In this document: in pieces, positions 7,443-15,181 of the stretch | Position numbering within the stretch: position 1 is the first letter of the stretch | Layout: each line of letters opens with the position of its first letter | From: an uncultured Adlercreutzia sp. | Lineage (GTDB): Bacteria; Actinomycetota; Coriobacteriia; Coriobacteriales; Eggerthellaceae | DNA length: 28,973 bases | NCBI RefSeq assembly: GCF_958431955.1 | Contig: NZ_CAUASN010000034.1 | Coordinates: 1-28,973 of the forward strand | Direction: 5' to 3' | The notes under the pieces: generated by a model | Database searches by the model: none | What the model was told of the DNA's origin: nothing | Seen by the model: only the letters and a program-made list of their open reading frames with translations | Translations under genes and position numbers: made by a program

Positions 7443-7469
7443 AAACTTGAGTTTTTTCCGCTCAGGTTT
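7443..7469 (-). terminator. Weak stem-loop after the response regulator
   Basis: Arms AAACTTGAG (7443-7451) and CTCAGGTTT (7461-7469) pair with one mismatch around a 9-base loop. On the minus strand the hairpin is followed by only a few T. It lies about 60 bases beyond the response regulator stop and may be its terminator. Confidence 0.3.
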
Positions 7470-7531
7470 CCTGCGATTATGCTATTGATCAGGGATTACC
7501 CGACCACTCTCATTTTTGTGCAACTGCGCAG

Positions 7532-8251
7532 CTATGCCCCTGCGGGAGCAACGAGCCCCGTCTCGTAGGCGAACACGACGAGTTGGGCGCGGTCGTGGGC
7601 GTCGGTTTTCGCCATGATGCGCGCCAGGTGGGTCTTCACCGTGGCAGGCGAGATGAACAGCTCGGCGGCGATGTCGTCGTTGGAGAGGCCGCGGGCCACC
7701 AGCATGAGTATCTCGCGCTCTCGGTCGGTAAGCGACGCCAGCGCCGCCCGGCGGCTGTCGGCAGCGCTCGCGCTTCCCCAGCCCGCCCGCGGGCGCGCGG
7801 CCACGAAGGTCTCCACGAGCCGCCGCATCACCGAGGGCTGGATGAGCGCGTCGCCGTCGGCCACCACACGGATGGCCGCGGCGATGTCGTCGGGGTCGGC
7901 GTCCTTCAGAAGGAAGCCGCTCGCGCCGGCGGAGAGGGCATCGAAGACGTACTCGTCGATATCGAAGGTGGTGAGCACGAGCACGCGCGTCTTGGCCAGC
8001 AGCGGATTGCCCGTGATGGCGCGGGTGGCCTCGATGCCGTTCATCTCGGGCATGCGGATGTCCATGAGCACCACGTCGGGCTTGAGGCGCTGGGCCTCGG
8101 CCACGGCCGCATCGCCCGTCTTCGCCTCGCCGACGATCTCGATGCCCGGATAGGTGCCGAGGATCATTTTGAAGCCGCTGCGCACGAGGTCCTGGTCGTC
8201 GACGACGAGCACGCGAATGGGGCGGTCGGCCTCAGTCGTAGGATCAGTCAT
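7532..8251 (-). CDS. NarL/LuxR-family response regulator
   Basis: This 239-residue protein is a two-component response regulator. The receiver domain spans about residues 12-130, with the acidic pair Asp18-Asp19, the phosphoacceptor Asp64 in VVLMDIRMPE, and the conserved Lys in FLLKDADP. A linker of about 30 residues leads to a LuxR-type helix-turn-helix (LTDREREILMLVARGLSNDD, then FISPATVKTHLARIM). The ATG at 8251 overlaps the end of the upstream kinase gene by 8 bases and has GGAGGAG upstream, so the pair is translationally coupled. The partner kinase is the HisKA_3-type protein at 8244-9491. Its targets are not visible; no adjacent transporter or effector is co-transcribed. Confidence 0.95.
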   Translation of the reverse strand: MTDPTTEADRPIRVLVVDDQDLVRSGFKMILGTYPGIEIVGEAKTGDAAVAEAQRLKPDVVLMDIRMPEMNGIEATRAITGNPLLAKTRVLVLTTFDIDEYVFDALSAGASGFLLKDADPDDIAAAIRVVADGDALIQPSVMRRLVETFVAARPRAGWGSASAADSRRAALASLTDREREILMLVARGLSNDDIAAELFISPATVKTHLARIMAKTDAHDRAQLVVFAYETGLVAPAGA

Positions 8252-9491
8252 GGGGCTCCTCCTTCTGCGCCAGGGGAATGGACACCTCGATGCGGGTACC
8301 GCCTTGCGCCCGCTCTGCGGCGGCGAAGGTGCCGTGGAGCAGCCGGGCGCGCTCGCGCATGCCCAAGAGCCCGTGGTGGTCGCCGGAGACATCGGCCCCG
8401 GCAAGACCTCGCCCGTCGTCTTCCACCACAAGCCGGGCACAGCCGGCAGCCCCGTCGACGGCCAGCTCGACAAACGCCTCGGAGGCACCGGCATGGCGCA
8501 CGATGTTCGTCACGGCCTCCCGCGCAATGCCGTAGAGGGCCACGTCGATGAAGGCCGGCACTGCCGCGCGGTCGTAGGCCTCCATGGCCAGCGAGGCCTG
8601 CACGCCGGCACCTTCCAGATAGGCAACCAGGTCGGCCATGCGGTCGGTACCCTCGGTGGGAGCCGTCTCAGCCGGACCCTCGCCCGTGCGCAAAACGCCG
8701 ATCATCGCGCGAATTTCCTCCAGCGCGGCCTTGGAGGTGCGGCGCACCTCGGCAATGGCCTCCTTTGAGGCGGCCGGGTCGCGCTCCACCAATCGCTCGG
8801 CGGCAGCCGCCTGGATGCTCACCGCCGACAGCGAGTGCGCCGTGATGTCGTGCACCTCCCGGGCGATGGAGACGCGCTCGGCCTCCACCCGGCGGCGCGC
8901 CTCGGTCTCGCGGGTGCGCTCGGCGGCGAGGGCCCGTTCCTCGATGGCGAGGATGCGTTCCTGGTGCTCGTGCAGCGCGTAGCCGGCGAAGGCGGCCGCC
9001 AGGGCGAGGGCCAGGTTCTGGAACACCGTGAGCTGCGTGAGGATGCGCGACTGGTCGGGAGGGGTCGGCGCGAGCAGGAACACCGCCGCTGCCAGGGCGC
9101 AGGCCGCCACGGCCTCGCCGCGCGAGCGTGTGGACGCCACGGTGAAGAGCGCCGCCAGCGGACCGACGATGGAGAGCGCGATGCCGTTCAGCTCGGCCTG
9201 CAGCAAACACCACGCCACCAGCGTCCAGGCGAACACAGCCCAGGGAGCCTTGCGGCGCAGCACCAGCGGCAGCGTGGTGAGCGCGATGGCGCCCAAGGTG
9301 AGCGTCGTGGGCACCATGGCCTGGATACCCATGAGCCGCCGCATGAAGTCGTCGGGAATGAGCAGGTTCACCGCCAGGGTGAGCTGCAGGCACGCGAACC
9401 CGAAGGCACCGAGCGCGATGACCGCGTCGATGAGCCAGTCGGTGGCCGTAAGCCGGGTGGTCTGTCGGAATATCTTATCCATGAGCACCAT
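8244..9491 (-). CDS. Sensor histidine kinase, HisKA_3 (NarL-partner) type
   Basis: This 415-residue protein has about six hydrophobic spans in residues 20-175, a short coiled region, then the HisKA_3 dimerisation domain. The phosphoacceptor His214 lies in IAREVHDITAHSLSAVSIQ. The C-terminal ATPase has GIAREAVTNIVRHAGAS (N box), VVEDDGRGL (G1) and HGLLGMRERARLL (G2). It lacks an obvious extracellular sensor domain, so it probably senses within or at the membrane, as in the DesK/LiaS-like kinases. The ATG at 9491 is used; an in-frame ATG at 9482 is possible, and neither has a strong ribosome-binding site. It overlaps the response regulator gene, forming a classic pair. Confidence 0.93.
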   Translation of the reverse strand: MVLMDKIFRQTTRLTATDWLIDAVIALGAFGFACLQLTLAVNLLIPDDFMRRLMGIQAMVPTTLTLGAIALTTLPLVLRRKAPWAVFAWTLVAWCLLQAELNGIALSIVGPLAALFTVASTRSRGEAVAACALAAAVFLLAPTPPDQSRILTQLTVFQNLALALAAAFAGYALHEHQERILAIEERALAAERTRETEARRRVEAERVSIAREVHDITAHSLSAVSIQAAAAERLVERDPAASKEAIAEVRRTSKAALEEIRAMIGVLRTGEGPAETAPTEGTDRMADLVAYLEGAGVQASLAMEAYDRAAVPAFIDVALYGIAREAVTNIVRHAGASEAFVELAVDGAAGCARLVVEDDGRGLAGADVSGDHHGLLGMRERARLLHGTFAAAERAQGGTRIEVSIPLAQKEEPHD

Positions 9492-9546
9492 GGTAAACGA
9501 CCCGCGTCAGCCGCGCCATACTCCGCGCAGTGTAGTTGCGAGCTTG

Positions 9547-10389
9547 TCAACCGTAGAAGGGCGCCTCCGGATAGGGCGGCTCGAGCGCGCGCTTGAAGGC
9601 GTTGGCGGCCGTGCGGGAGAGCACGTAGTCCACAAGCCGCTCCGCCTCGGCAGAGGCGAGCCCGTCGCGCTCCAGCGCCGAGATGATGGCGGGCGCGTCG
9701 CGACCCTCTTCCACACTCGCCACGAGAATGCGGTCGAGGGTGGCGTAGTCGATGCCGAGGGACTTCTCGTCCTCCTGATCGGGGGCGAGCTCGGCCGAGG
9801 GGGGCTTCACGAACACGTTCACGGGAATGGGCAGCACCTCGCCGGCCTCGGCGGCGCGGCGGTTGCGGGCGCGGGCCATGGCGAACACGTCGGTCTTGTA
9901 CACCCCACCCAAGGGCGCGAAGGCCCCGGCCGTGTCGCCGTAGAGGGTAGAGTAGCCCATGCAGGCCTCGGACTTGTTGCCCGTGTTCAGCATGAGCCAA
10001 CCATGGGCGTTCGACAGCGCCATGAGGCACACCATGCGGCAGCGGGCCTGGGTGTTCTCGGCGGCCAGACCTGAAAGGGCGCCCCCGCAGGCGCGGGCGA
10101 GCACGGACTCGAAGGCCTCGAAGGGCTCGCAGATGGACACGGTGCGCACCTCGATGCCCAGATTGGCCGCAAGCGCCTCGGCGTCATCGATGGACGACTC
10201 ACTCGAATAGGGCCCCGGCAGCATGACGCCGTGCACGCGCGCGGCACCGAGGGCGTCGGCGGCCATGACGGCCACAAGCGACGAGTCCATGCCGCCCGAA
10301 AGGCCGATCACCACCTCGGAAAAGCCCGCGTCGCACACAAAAGCGCCGAGGGCCGCCGTGCAGGCGTCGTACATCTCTAGGGGTTCCAT
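9547..10389 (-). CDS. nadE: NAD+ synthetase (ammonia-dependent type)
   Basis: This 280-residue enzyme adenylates deamido-NAD and amidates it to NAD+, the last step of NAD synthesis. The PP-loop ATP-binding motif SGGMDSS sits at residues 31-37. Further landmarks are MLNTGNKSEACMGYSTLYGD, GGVYKTDVFAMAR and the C-terminal KPPSAEL segment with its acidic loop. There is no N-terminal nitrilase-type glutaminase domain, so ammonia rather than glutamine is the expected nitrogen donor. The ATG at 10389 is chosen because GAAAGGACGG lies just upstream. An ATG 24 bases further up lacks this. It follows hypA on the same strand with a gap of about 90 bases. Confidence 0.95.
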   Translation of the reverse strand: MEPLEMYDACTAALGAFVCDAGFSEVVIGLSGGMDSSLVAVMAADALGAARVHGVMLPGPYSSESSIDDAEALAANLGIEVRTVSICEPFEAFESVLARACGGALSGLAAENTQARCRMVCLMALSNAHGWLMLNTGNKSEACMGYSTLYGDTAGAFAPLGGVYKTDVFAMARARNRRAAEAGEVLPIPVNVFVKPPSAELAPDQEDEKSLGIDYATLDRILVASVEEGRDAPAIISALERDGLASAEAERLVDYVLSRTAANAFKRALEPPYPEAPFYG

Positions 10390-10478
10390 GGCCGTCCTTT
10401 CCATCGGTGGCACGCGAGTTCCTTCCCAGCAGTATGCCAGGGCTTTGTTTCCCCCCGGTTACCGCCGCTCAAGCAGGC

Positions 10479-10835
10479 TCACGCCTCGGGGACGTCCACC
10501 TCGATGGAGTCGATCTGCAGCTCGCGACCGGCCAGAAGCTCGGTGGCGAAGCTGTCGCACTTCGGGCAGAAGCGGCTGTACAGGTCGTGCTCGAATTCCT
10601 CGCCGCATTCCAAACACAGGCTGCGGGGGCGAATCATCGTGAGATCGAGCGTGGCGCCCCGGGTGAAGTCGTCGGCCTCGGCCAGGGCCTCGAAGGCGAA
10701 GACGAGCGCGTCCTCCACGGCCTCGGTGGCCTCGCCGATGGACACCTTCACGCCCAAAAGCCGCGTCGCCCCGGCTTCCCGGGCCGCTTCCACCGCCGCG
10801 TCCATCACCCCGGTCATGAGTCCCAGCTCGTGCAT
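10479..10835 (-). CDS. hypA: Hydrogenase/urease nickel incorporation protein HypA
   Basis: This 118-residue protein is HypA, which delivers nickel during maturation of NiFe hydrogenase. The N-terminus MHELGL includes His2, the conserved nickel ligand. The zinc site is made of two CxxC pairs, CLECG and CPKC, separated by 13 residues, near positions 71-90. The length is normal for the family. The ATG at 10835 has a GGAAAGGAA ribosome-binding site. No hydrogenase or other hyp gene is in the window, so its client lies elsewhere. The tatBC terminator lies immediately upstream, so it probably has its own promoter, which I could not identify. Confidence 0.92.
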   Translation of the reverse strand: MHELGLMTGVMDAAVEAAREAGATRLLGVKVSIGEATEAVEDALVFAFEALAEADDFTRGATLDLTMIRPRSLCLECGEEFEHDLYSRFCPKCDSFATELLAGRELQIDSIEVDVPEA

Positions 10836-10860
10836 AGCGCTTTCCTTTCCTGCGATATGA

Positions 10861-10886
10861 AAAGGGGCGGAGTCTCCCCCGCCCCT
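10861..10886 (-). terminator. Terminator after tatC
   Basis: The arms AGGGGCGG (10863-10870) and CCGCCCCT (10879-10886) form an 8-bp GC-rich stem. On the minus strand the hairpin is followed by a short TTTT. It sits between the tatC stop and the hypA start. Confidence 0.75.
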
Positions 10887-10922
10887 GTGCTTTCCGTTTG
10901 CTCCGAGCGCGCCGGAGGCCCC

Positions 10923-11708
10923 CTACTCGTCTTCCTCGGCGGCGAGGCGCTCGTTCTGGGCCTTGATGCGACGCCCGAGCACCAGACGCGCGATGAACAG
11001 GCTGCCCTCGTAGAGCACGATCATGGCCGCAAACATGAGCAGCATGGTGACCGGCGAGGCATCGGGGGTGACCACGGCGCAGATGACCATGAGCACTACG
11101 TACACCGTCCGCCAGCTGCCGCGCAGCTTCTTATAGGGGATGACGTCGAAGATGACCAGGTAGAACACGATGAGCGGCAACTCGAAGGCGAAGCCGAAGC
11201 CGAGCTCGAACTTGATGATGATGTCGATGTAGGAGCTCATGCGCGGCGCCACGTAGCCGAGGCCCATGGCCTGGTCGGTGAGCCACTGGAACGCTGGGTT
11301 CAGGATGACGCAGTAGCAGAACACCGTGCCGATCATGAACAGGGCCACCGCCGCGGCGAAGGTGGGGATGAACCACTTGCGCTCGCTCGGCTTCAGCGCC
11401 GGCAGGAAGAAGGCCAGAAGCTGCCACAGGATAACGGGCGAGGTGGCCACGATGCCGGCCCAGACCGATATCTGGAAGCGCACGGCGAAGGCCTCGAAGG
11501 GGTCGATGGCCTGCAGCGATGCCATGCCGTTGGCCGGGTTCACCGGCAAGAACTCGGCGATGGGCATGAGCAGGAACTGGCCCATAGTGGGCGTGGCCAT
11601 GTAGAACACGATGACGGCCACGGCCAGGCAGGCCACGATGCGCACAAGGCGCATGCGCAGCTCGCCCAGGTGGTCGAAAAGCGGCATGCGTGCCGGTCCG
11701 ATAGGCAT
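10923..11708 (-). CDS. tatC: Sec-independent translocase subunit TatC
   Basis: This 261-residue protein is TatC, the six-span membrane receptor that recognises twin-arginine signal peptides. The signature MPLFDHLGELRMRL near residues 8-21 is the conserved cytoplasmic N-terminal motif. A later span contains FGFAFELPLIVFYLV, the conserved F-x-x-E-x-P region carrying the functionally critical Glu. The C-terminus ends with an acidic tail EEDE. It starts 1 base after the stop of the tatA/B gene, so they form an operon. Clients in this window include the molybdoenzyme catalytic subunit at 20851-23304, which carries a twin-arginine signal. Confidence 0.96.
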   Translation of the reverse strand: MPIGPARMPLFDHLGELRMRLVRIVACLAVAVIVFYMATPTMGQFLLMPIAEFLPVNPANGMASLQAIDPFEAFAVRFQISVWAGIVATSPVILWQLLAFFLPALKPSERKWFIPTFAAAVALFMIGTVFCYCVILNPAFQWLTDQAMGLGYVAPRMSSYIDIIIKFELGFGFAFELPLIVFYLVIFDVIPYKKLRGSWRTVYVVLMVICAVVTPDASPVTMLLMFAAMIVLYEGSLFIARLVLGRRIKAQNERLAAEEDE

Positions 11709-11709
11709 G

Positions 11710-12387
11710 CTAGTTCTCCTTCTTCTCGGCGGGGGCGTCGGCGGCCTTGGCGGCGGGAGCGTCGTCGGCGGCCTCGGTCACCGTCTTGGCGGCCTCGGCG
11801 GCCTTCTTGGCCTCGGCTTCGGCCTTGCGCTTGGCCGCGGCCTCCTCGCGCTTCTTGGCGGCCTCGGCCTTGCGGGCCTCGGCGGCGGCCTTCTTCTCCT
11901 CGGCCTCCTTCGCCTTGCGCTCCTCGGCCTCGGCCTCCTTCTTGGCCTGGCGCTCCTTGTCGTAGCGGGCCTTGCGCTCGGCAAAGCTCTCGGGCTTGGT
12001 GGGGGCCTCGTCGGCACCAGCCTCAGCCTCGGCCTGAGCGGCCCTGGCGGCCGCGGCGCCGGCGGCGGCCGTGGTGGTCGTGGCCTTCTTGGCCTCGCTC
12101 ACCTTCTTCGTGGCCGTCGTCGCGGCCTTCTTCGCGGCCGCGGTGCCCTTGCTCGCCTTCGCGGCCACATCATCCAGGGCGTCGAGCGGATTCTTGAAGG
12201 GCTCGTCGGAGTCCTTGTCGAACACCATCTCGCCCTTGAGCACGCCGCTCATCTCCTCCTGGGCGCTCCGGAACTTCGCAATGGCCTTGCCGAGGGTCTT
12301 CGCCATGGCAGGCAGCTTGTCGGGCCCGAAGATGAGGAACCCGAACAGCAGAATGAGGAAAAGCTCGAATCCGCCGATTCCAAACAC
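11710..12387 (-). CDS. TatA/TatB-family translocase protein with a long Lys/Glu/Ala tail
   Basis: This 225-residue protein has the TatA/B form. A short N-terminal membrane helix (GIGGFELFLILLFGFLIFG) is followed by the hinge FGPDKLPAMAKTLGKAIAKF and an amphipathic helix. Beyond residue ~60 it is unusually long, with a low-complexity Ala/Lys/Glu-rich stretch (about 75-215) that probably forms an extended helix or coiled coil. Typical TatA and TatB proteins are 60-170 residues. The start is the GTG at 12387, after AAAGGATCG. Placement immediately before tatC and the Glu at position 8 favour TatB, but A/B identity cannot be settled by sequence here. Confidence 0.9.
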   Translation of the reverse strand: MFGIGGFELFLILLFGFLIFGPDKLPAMAKTLGKAIAKFRSAQEEMSGVLKGEMVFDKDSDEPFKNPLDALDDVAAKASKGTAAAKKAATTATKKVSEAKKATTTTAAAGAAAARAAQAEAEAGADEAPTKPESFAERKARYDKERQAKKEAEAEERKAKEAEEKKAAAEARKAEAAKKREEAAAKRKAEAEAKKAAEAAKTVTEAADDAPAAKAADAPAEKKEN

Positions 12388-12409
12388 GTCGCGATCCTTT
12401 CGTGAGGCT

Positions 12410-12622
12410 CTACAGGGAGAGCACGGTTAAAGCCATGGTGGGAATGCCGAGAGCCAGCACGAGGATGACGCAGACGATGACGGTGAAGATCTTCTTCGTG
12501 CGCGCCTTGGCCTCGGCGGCCTCTTTGGCGCGCCGCTCGCGCTCCTCGGCCGCGCGGATGCGCTCGGCCTGCTGCTTGCGCGTGACGTTCTTCGCCCCGA
12601 TCTTGTTCTTCTTCTGAGACAT
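12410..12622 (-). CDS. Small tail-anchored membrane protein upstream of tatB
   Basis: From the ATG at 12622 this is a 70-residue protein, MSQKKNKIGAKNVTRKQQAE onward. The first ~45 residues are a highly charged, probably helical Lys/Arg/Glu/Ala segment. The last ~25 are a hydrophobic span (FTVIVCVILVLALGIPTMAL) ending close to the C-terminus. AGGAG lies about 9 bases before this ATG; an upstream in-frame ATG at 12664 lacks one. It is 22 bases upstream of the tatA/B gene on the same strand and probably shares its transcript. I do not recognise a family. A helper of the Tat complex is possible only from its position. Confidence 0.7.
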   Translation of the reverse strand: MSQKKNKIGAKNVTRKQQAERIRAAEERERRAKEAAEAKARTKKIFTVIVCVILVLALGIPTMALTVLSL

Positions 12623-12675
12623 CGTGTGCGCTCCTCGTAGTTTCTCTCGTAGCAAATTCGCCATTATCGCAGATT

Positions 12676-12720
12676 GCGCCGCCCAGCGCCAGAGGAAAAC
12701 CCTCTGGCACGGGGCGGCGC
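12676..12720. repeat. Large nested inverted repeat (hairpin) between the amidohydrolase and the tat cluster
   Basis: Outer arms GCGCCGCCC (12676-12684) and GGGCGGCGC (12712-12720) enclose inner arms GCCAGAGG (12688-12695) and CCTCTGGC (12701-12708) around an AAAAC loop. No T run follows on either strand, so it is not a canonical terminator. It may be a U-less terminator of the amidohydrolase transcript or a stability element. A further pair of arms (GCGTCGGGCG at 12775-12784, CGCCCGACGC at 12818-12827) lies nearby. Confidence 0.5.
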
Positions 12721-12845
12721 TGCACGAATTCCACGGTTTGCCGCGCTCACGGAAGCCCCAGGCGGTCGGCCGGGGCGTCGGGCGCGAACGACGCGGGGCG
12801 CTTTACCCGGACGAACCCGCCCGACGCGCCCGCTCGAGAGGGGCC

Positions 12846-14204
12846 CTAGGCCTCGGGGCGCAACTTGCTGCGGATCTCGATGACCCGGGCGATGTTCTTC
12901 GCCACCTCCACCTTCACGTGCCAGCGGTTCTTCTCGTAGAGCACGTTGCCGTCCACCATGGTCATGAGCACGTCGGCCGTGGTGCAGGTGTTCACGACAG
13001 CCGAGACGGGATCGGCCGTGAAGGACTGGTGCGAGCTGGACAGGTCCACGGCGACGAGGTCGGCGCACTTGCCGATCTCCAGCGAGCCCACCTTGTCCTG
13101 CAGGCCGAGGGCGCGGGCGCCCCCGATGGTGGCCACCTCGAGCATGGTGCGCGCGTCGAGGAAGTCGGTGTTCACGGCGCGCTGGAGCAGCATCCCTAAG
13201 CGCATCTCGGAGAGCATGTCGGTTGACTCGGTGGCCGCCGGCGAGTCGGTGCCGAGGCCCACGCGCAGATCGGCGCGGAGGAACTCGTCGAGGGGCGCCA
13301 CGCCCATGCCCAGCTGGGCGCAGGCGCGCGGGCACACGCATACGGCCACATCGTACTCGCGCAGCTTCTTCAGGTCGGAATCGTCCACGCACACCGCGCC
13401 CACGATCATGACGTTGGGGGCCTCGAAGGCGCTCCAGTTCAGGGCGTAGCGCACCGGGCTCACGCCGGTGGGCAGCCACGGCGGGATTTCCACGTAGCCG
13501 CGCTTCACGTCGCCGCCGTGCACCTGGAAGGGCGACGAGCCGTACTTCACGAAGTCGCACTCCTCGCGGCTGCCGGCGAGCCACATGGCCACGGGCAGAT
13601 CCTCCCTGGTGGCGAACTGGGAGACGGCCGTGAGGGTGGCCGGATGGTTGGTGAACAGGGGCGCGGGCGCGATGCCGATGGTCACGCGGTCGGAGTCGAC
13701 CTCCTCGCGCCAGTGCAGGATGTCCTTTTGGGCCAGCTGCATGGCCGCGTCGATGCGGTTGCGGTCCATGGCGCCCACGCTGCGGTAGATGACCGAGCGC
13801 AGGCCGAGCTTGTTCACGGCCGTGCACGAGGCGCCGGTCACGGTGATGTCGGCGACGGTGGTGATGCCACTGGAAAGGGCGTCCAGGCCTCCCAGGATAG
13901 CGGAATCGAACCAGTCAGCGGCCTCCAGGCGGCCCGACTTGCGAGCCACTTCCGAGAGCCACTCCACGTAGGGGGCGTCGTTCACCACGCCGCGCAGCAC
14001 CGACTGCTCCAGGCGCGTGTGCAAATCCACGAGACCGGGCATAATGGCCGCGAGCCCCTGGTCGACGACTTCCTCGTCGGGGTAGCGCAGGCGCAGCATA
14101 TCGGCGCTGCCGATGTCGCGGATGACGCCGTCGCGCACGAGCACCGCGCCATCGACGATGGGCTCGGAGGTGACGGGCAGGATGTACTGGGCACAAAGGA
14201 GCAT
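12846..14204 (-). CDS. Amidohydrolase-superfamily protein with degenerate metal site
   Basis: This 452-residue protein has the full length and order of the MtaD/SsnA branch of the amidohydrolases (adenosine-type, guanine or chlorohydrolase relatives). It has an N-terminal beta sandwich, then PGLVDLHTRLEQ (about 56-67), and the C-terminal GKCADLVAVDL near residue 378. The catalytic ligands are largely missing. The family HxH motif reads His62-Thr-Arg64; the HxxxE site reads W209-LAG; the AHCVH site reads GAVCV near 269-273. Only Asp320 in GLGTDSPA remains. It is therefore probably not a normal zinc deaminase. The ATG at 14204 follows GGGAGGCACC. It is divergent from the menaquinone methyltransferase gene. 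It could be a remodelled enzyme, a non-catalytic protein, or use a different metal site. Confidence 0.85.
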   Translation of the reverse strand: MLLCAQYILPVTSEPIVDGAVLVRDGVIRDIGSADMLRLRYPDEEVVDQGLAAIMPGLVDLHTRLEQSVLRGVVNDAPYVEWLSEVARKSGRLEAADWFDSAILGGLDALSSGITTVADITVTGASCTAVNKLGLRSVIYRSVGAMDRNRIDAAMQLAQKDILHWREEVDSDRVTIGIAPAPLFTNHPATLTAVSQFATREDLPVAMWLAGSREECDFVKYGSSPFQVHGGDVKRGYVEIPPWLPTGVSPVRYALNWSAFEAPNVMIVGAVCVDDSDLKKLREYDVAVCVCPRACAQLGMGVAPLDEFLRADLRVGLGTDSPAATESTDMLSEMRLGMLLQRAVNTDFLDARTMLEVATIGGARALGLQDKVGSLEIGKCADLVAVDLSSSHQSFTADPVSAVVNTCTTADVLMTMVDGNVLYEKNRWHVKVEVAKNIARVIEIRSKLRPEA

Positions 14205-14308
14205 GGTGCCTCCCTTCTTGCGAGGAGGGATACGCGATCAGCGACCCATGATAGCATGAGGTTCGCGCCGCGCGCGGATAGGCGCGCGCGATTTGCGGTG
14301 CGGGGGCG

Positions 14309-14314
14309 TATACT
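14309..14314 (+). promoter_or_regulatory. Possible -10 element upstream of menG
   Basis: TATACT (14309-14314) lies about 107 bases before the menaquinone methyltransferase ATG, in the divergent intergenic region. No convincing -35 precedes it, so it is only a candidate. Confidence 0.3.
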
Positions 14315-14420
14315 GGGGGCCGAACGTTGACCGTAACGCTGTGCGGAATTCCCAGGGCTTCCCACCCCTCGACCGCGCGGCGCCGGGCCCCGCCCGCCGA
14401 TTCCGAGGGAGCTGCACCCC

Positions 14421-15164
14421 ATGACCATCGACACCGCCACCGGGCTCGAGGCCCCCGCCGAGCTCTCGAGCGAGCGCGTGCGCGACATCTTCTCGTCCAT
14501 CGCGAAGAAGTACGAGCGGTTCAACGCCATCTCCAGCTTCGGCGCCTACAAGCTGTGGCTCGCCGGCATGATGCGCCAGGCGCCCATCGAGGAGCACCAC
14601 GACGTGCTGGATATCGCGGGCGGCACGGGGGACGTGACCTTCACCGTGGCGCGCACCAAGCACCCGCGCCACATCCAGTGCACCGATCTCGTGCCCGAGA
14701 TGCTGGACGTGGCCCGCATGCACATCGACGAGGGCGACGGCGCGGGCGTGCCCATCGACTTTCAGGTGGTGGACGCCCAGGACATCCCCTACGCCGATGA
14801 GTCCTACGATGTGATCACCATGGCCTACGGCATCCGCAACATGCCCGATCGGCCGCGAGCCCTCTCCGAGATGTTCCGCGTGCTGCGCCCAGGCGGCTCG
14901 CTCGTGTGCCTGGAGTTCTCCACGCCGCCGAATGGCGCCTGGCGAGCGTTGTACCACTTCTACCTGCGCCACCTCATCCCGTTCTGGGGCGGCCTCATTA
15001 CCGGCGATAAGGACGGCTTCGTGTACCTGGCGAAGTCCATCCGCGCCTTCCCCGACCAGGAGGGCCTGGCCGATATGATGCGCGCAGCCGGCTTCACCGA
15101 GGTAACCTGGAAGAACTACACCGGCGGCATCGCCGCCGTCCACGTAGCGCGAAAGCCGGAGTAG
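14421..15164 (+). CDS. menG: Demethylmenaquinone methyltransferase (UbiE/MenG)
   Basis: This 247-residue S-adenosylmethionine-dependent methyltransferase matches the UbiE/COQ5 family, which methylates demethylmenaquinone in the last step of menaquinone synthesis. Visible motifs are the family N-terminal region VRDIFSSIAKKYERFNAISS (20-39), SAM-binding motif I LDIAGGTGDVT (63-73), ITMAYGIRNMPDRPRALSEM, the RPGGSLVCLEFSTP segment, and the C-terminal GGIAAVHVARKP. The ATG at 14421 is preceded by GAGGGAG. An organism with this gene and no visible ubiquinone genes is expected to respire with menaquinone, fitting the NrfD-type proteins here. A MenK2-type methyltransferase acting at another ring position is a less likely alternative. 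Confidence 0.93.
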   Translation: MTIDTATGLEAPAELSSERVRDIFSSIAKKYERFNAISSFGAYKLWLAGMMRQAPIEEHHDVLDIAGGTGDVTFTVARTKHPRHIQCTDLVPEMLDVARMHIDEGDGAGVPIDFQVVDAQDIPYADESYDVITMAYGIRNMPDRPRALSEMFRVLRPGGSLVCLEFSTPPNGAWRALYHFYLRHLIPFWGGLITGDKDGFVYLAKSIRAFPDQEGLADMMRAAGFTEVTWKNYTGGIAAVHVARKPE

Positions 15165-15181
15165 GGCGCGAAGCCAAAGGC

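Noticed and set aside
11760..12060. Repetitive GCC/CTC-rich DNA that looks like a tandem repeat
   Set aside because: It is simply the coding sequence for the Ala/Lys/Glu-rich tail of the TatA/B protein; the unit length is not constant.
10407..12197. A 596-codon plus-strand open frame opposite hypA, tatC and the tatA/B gene
   Set aside because: It spans three genuine genes and their terminator in antisense and has low-complexity Arg/Pro content, so it is a reading-frame shadow.
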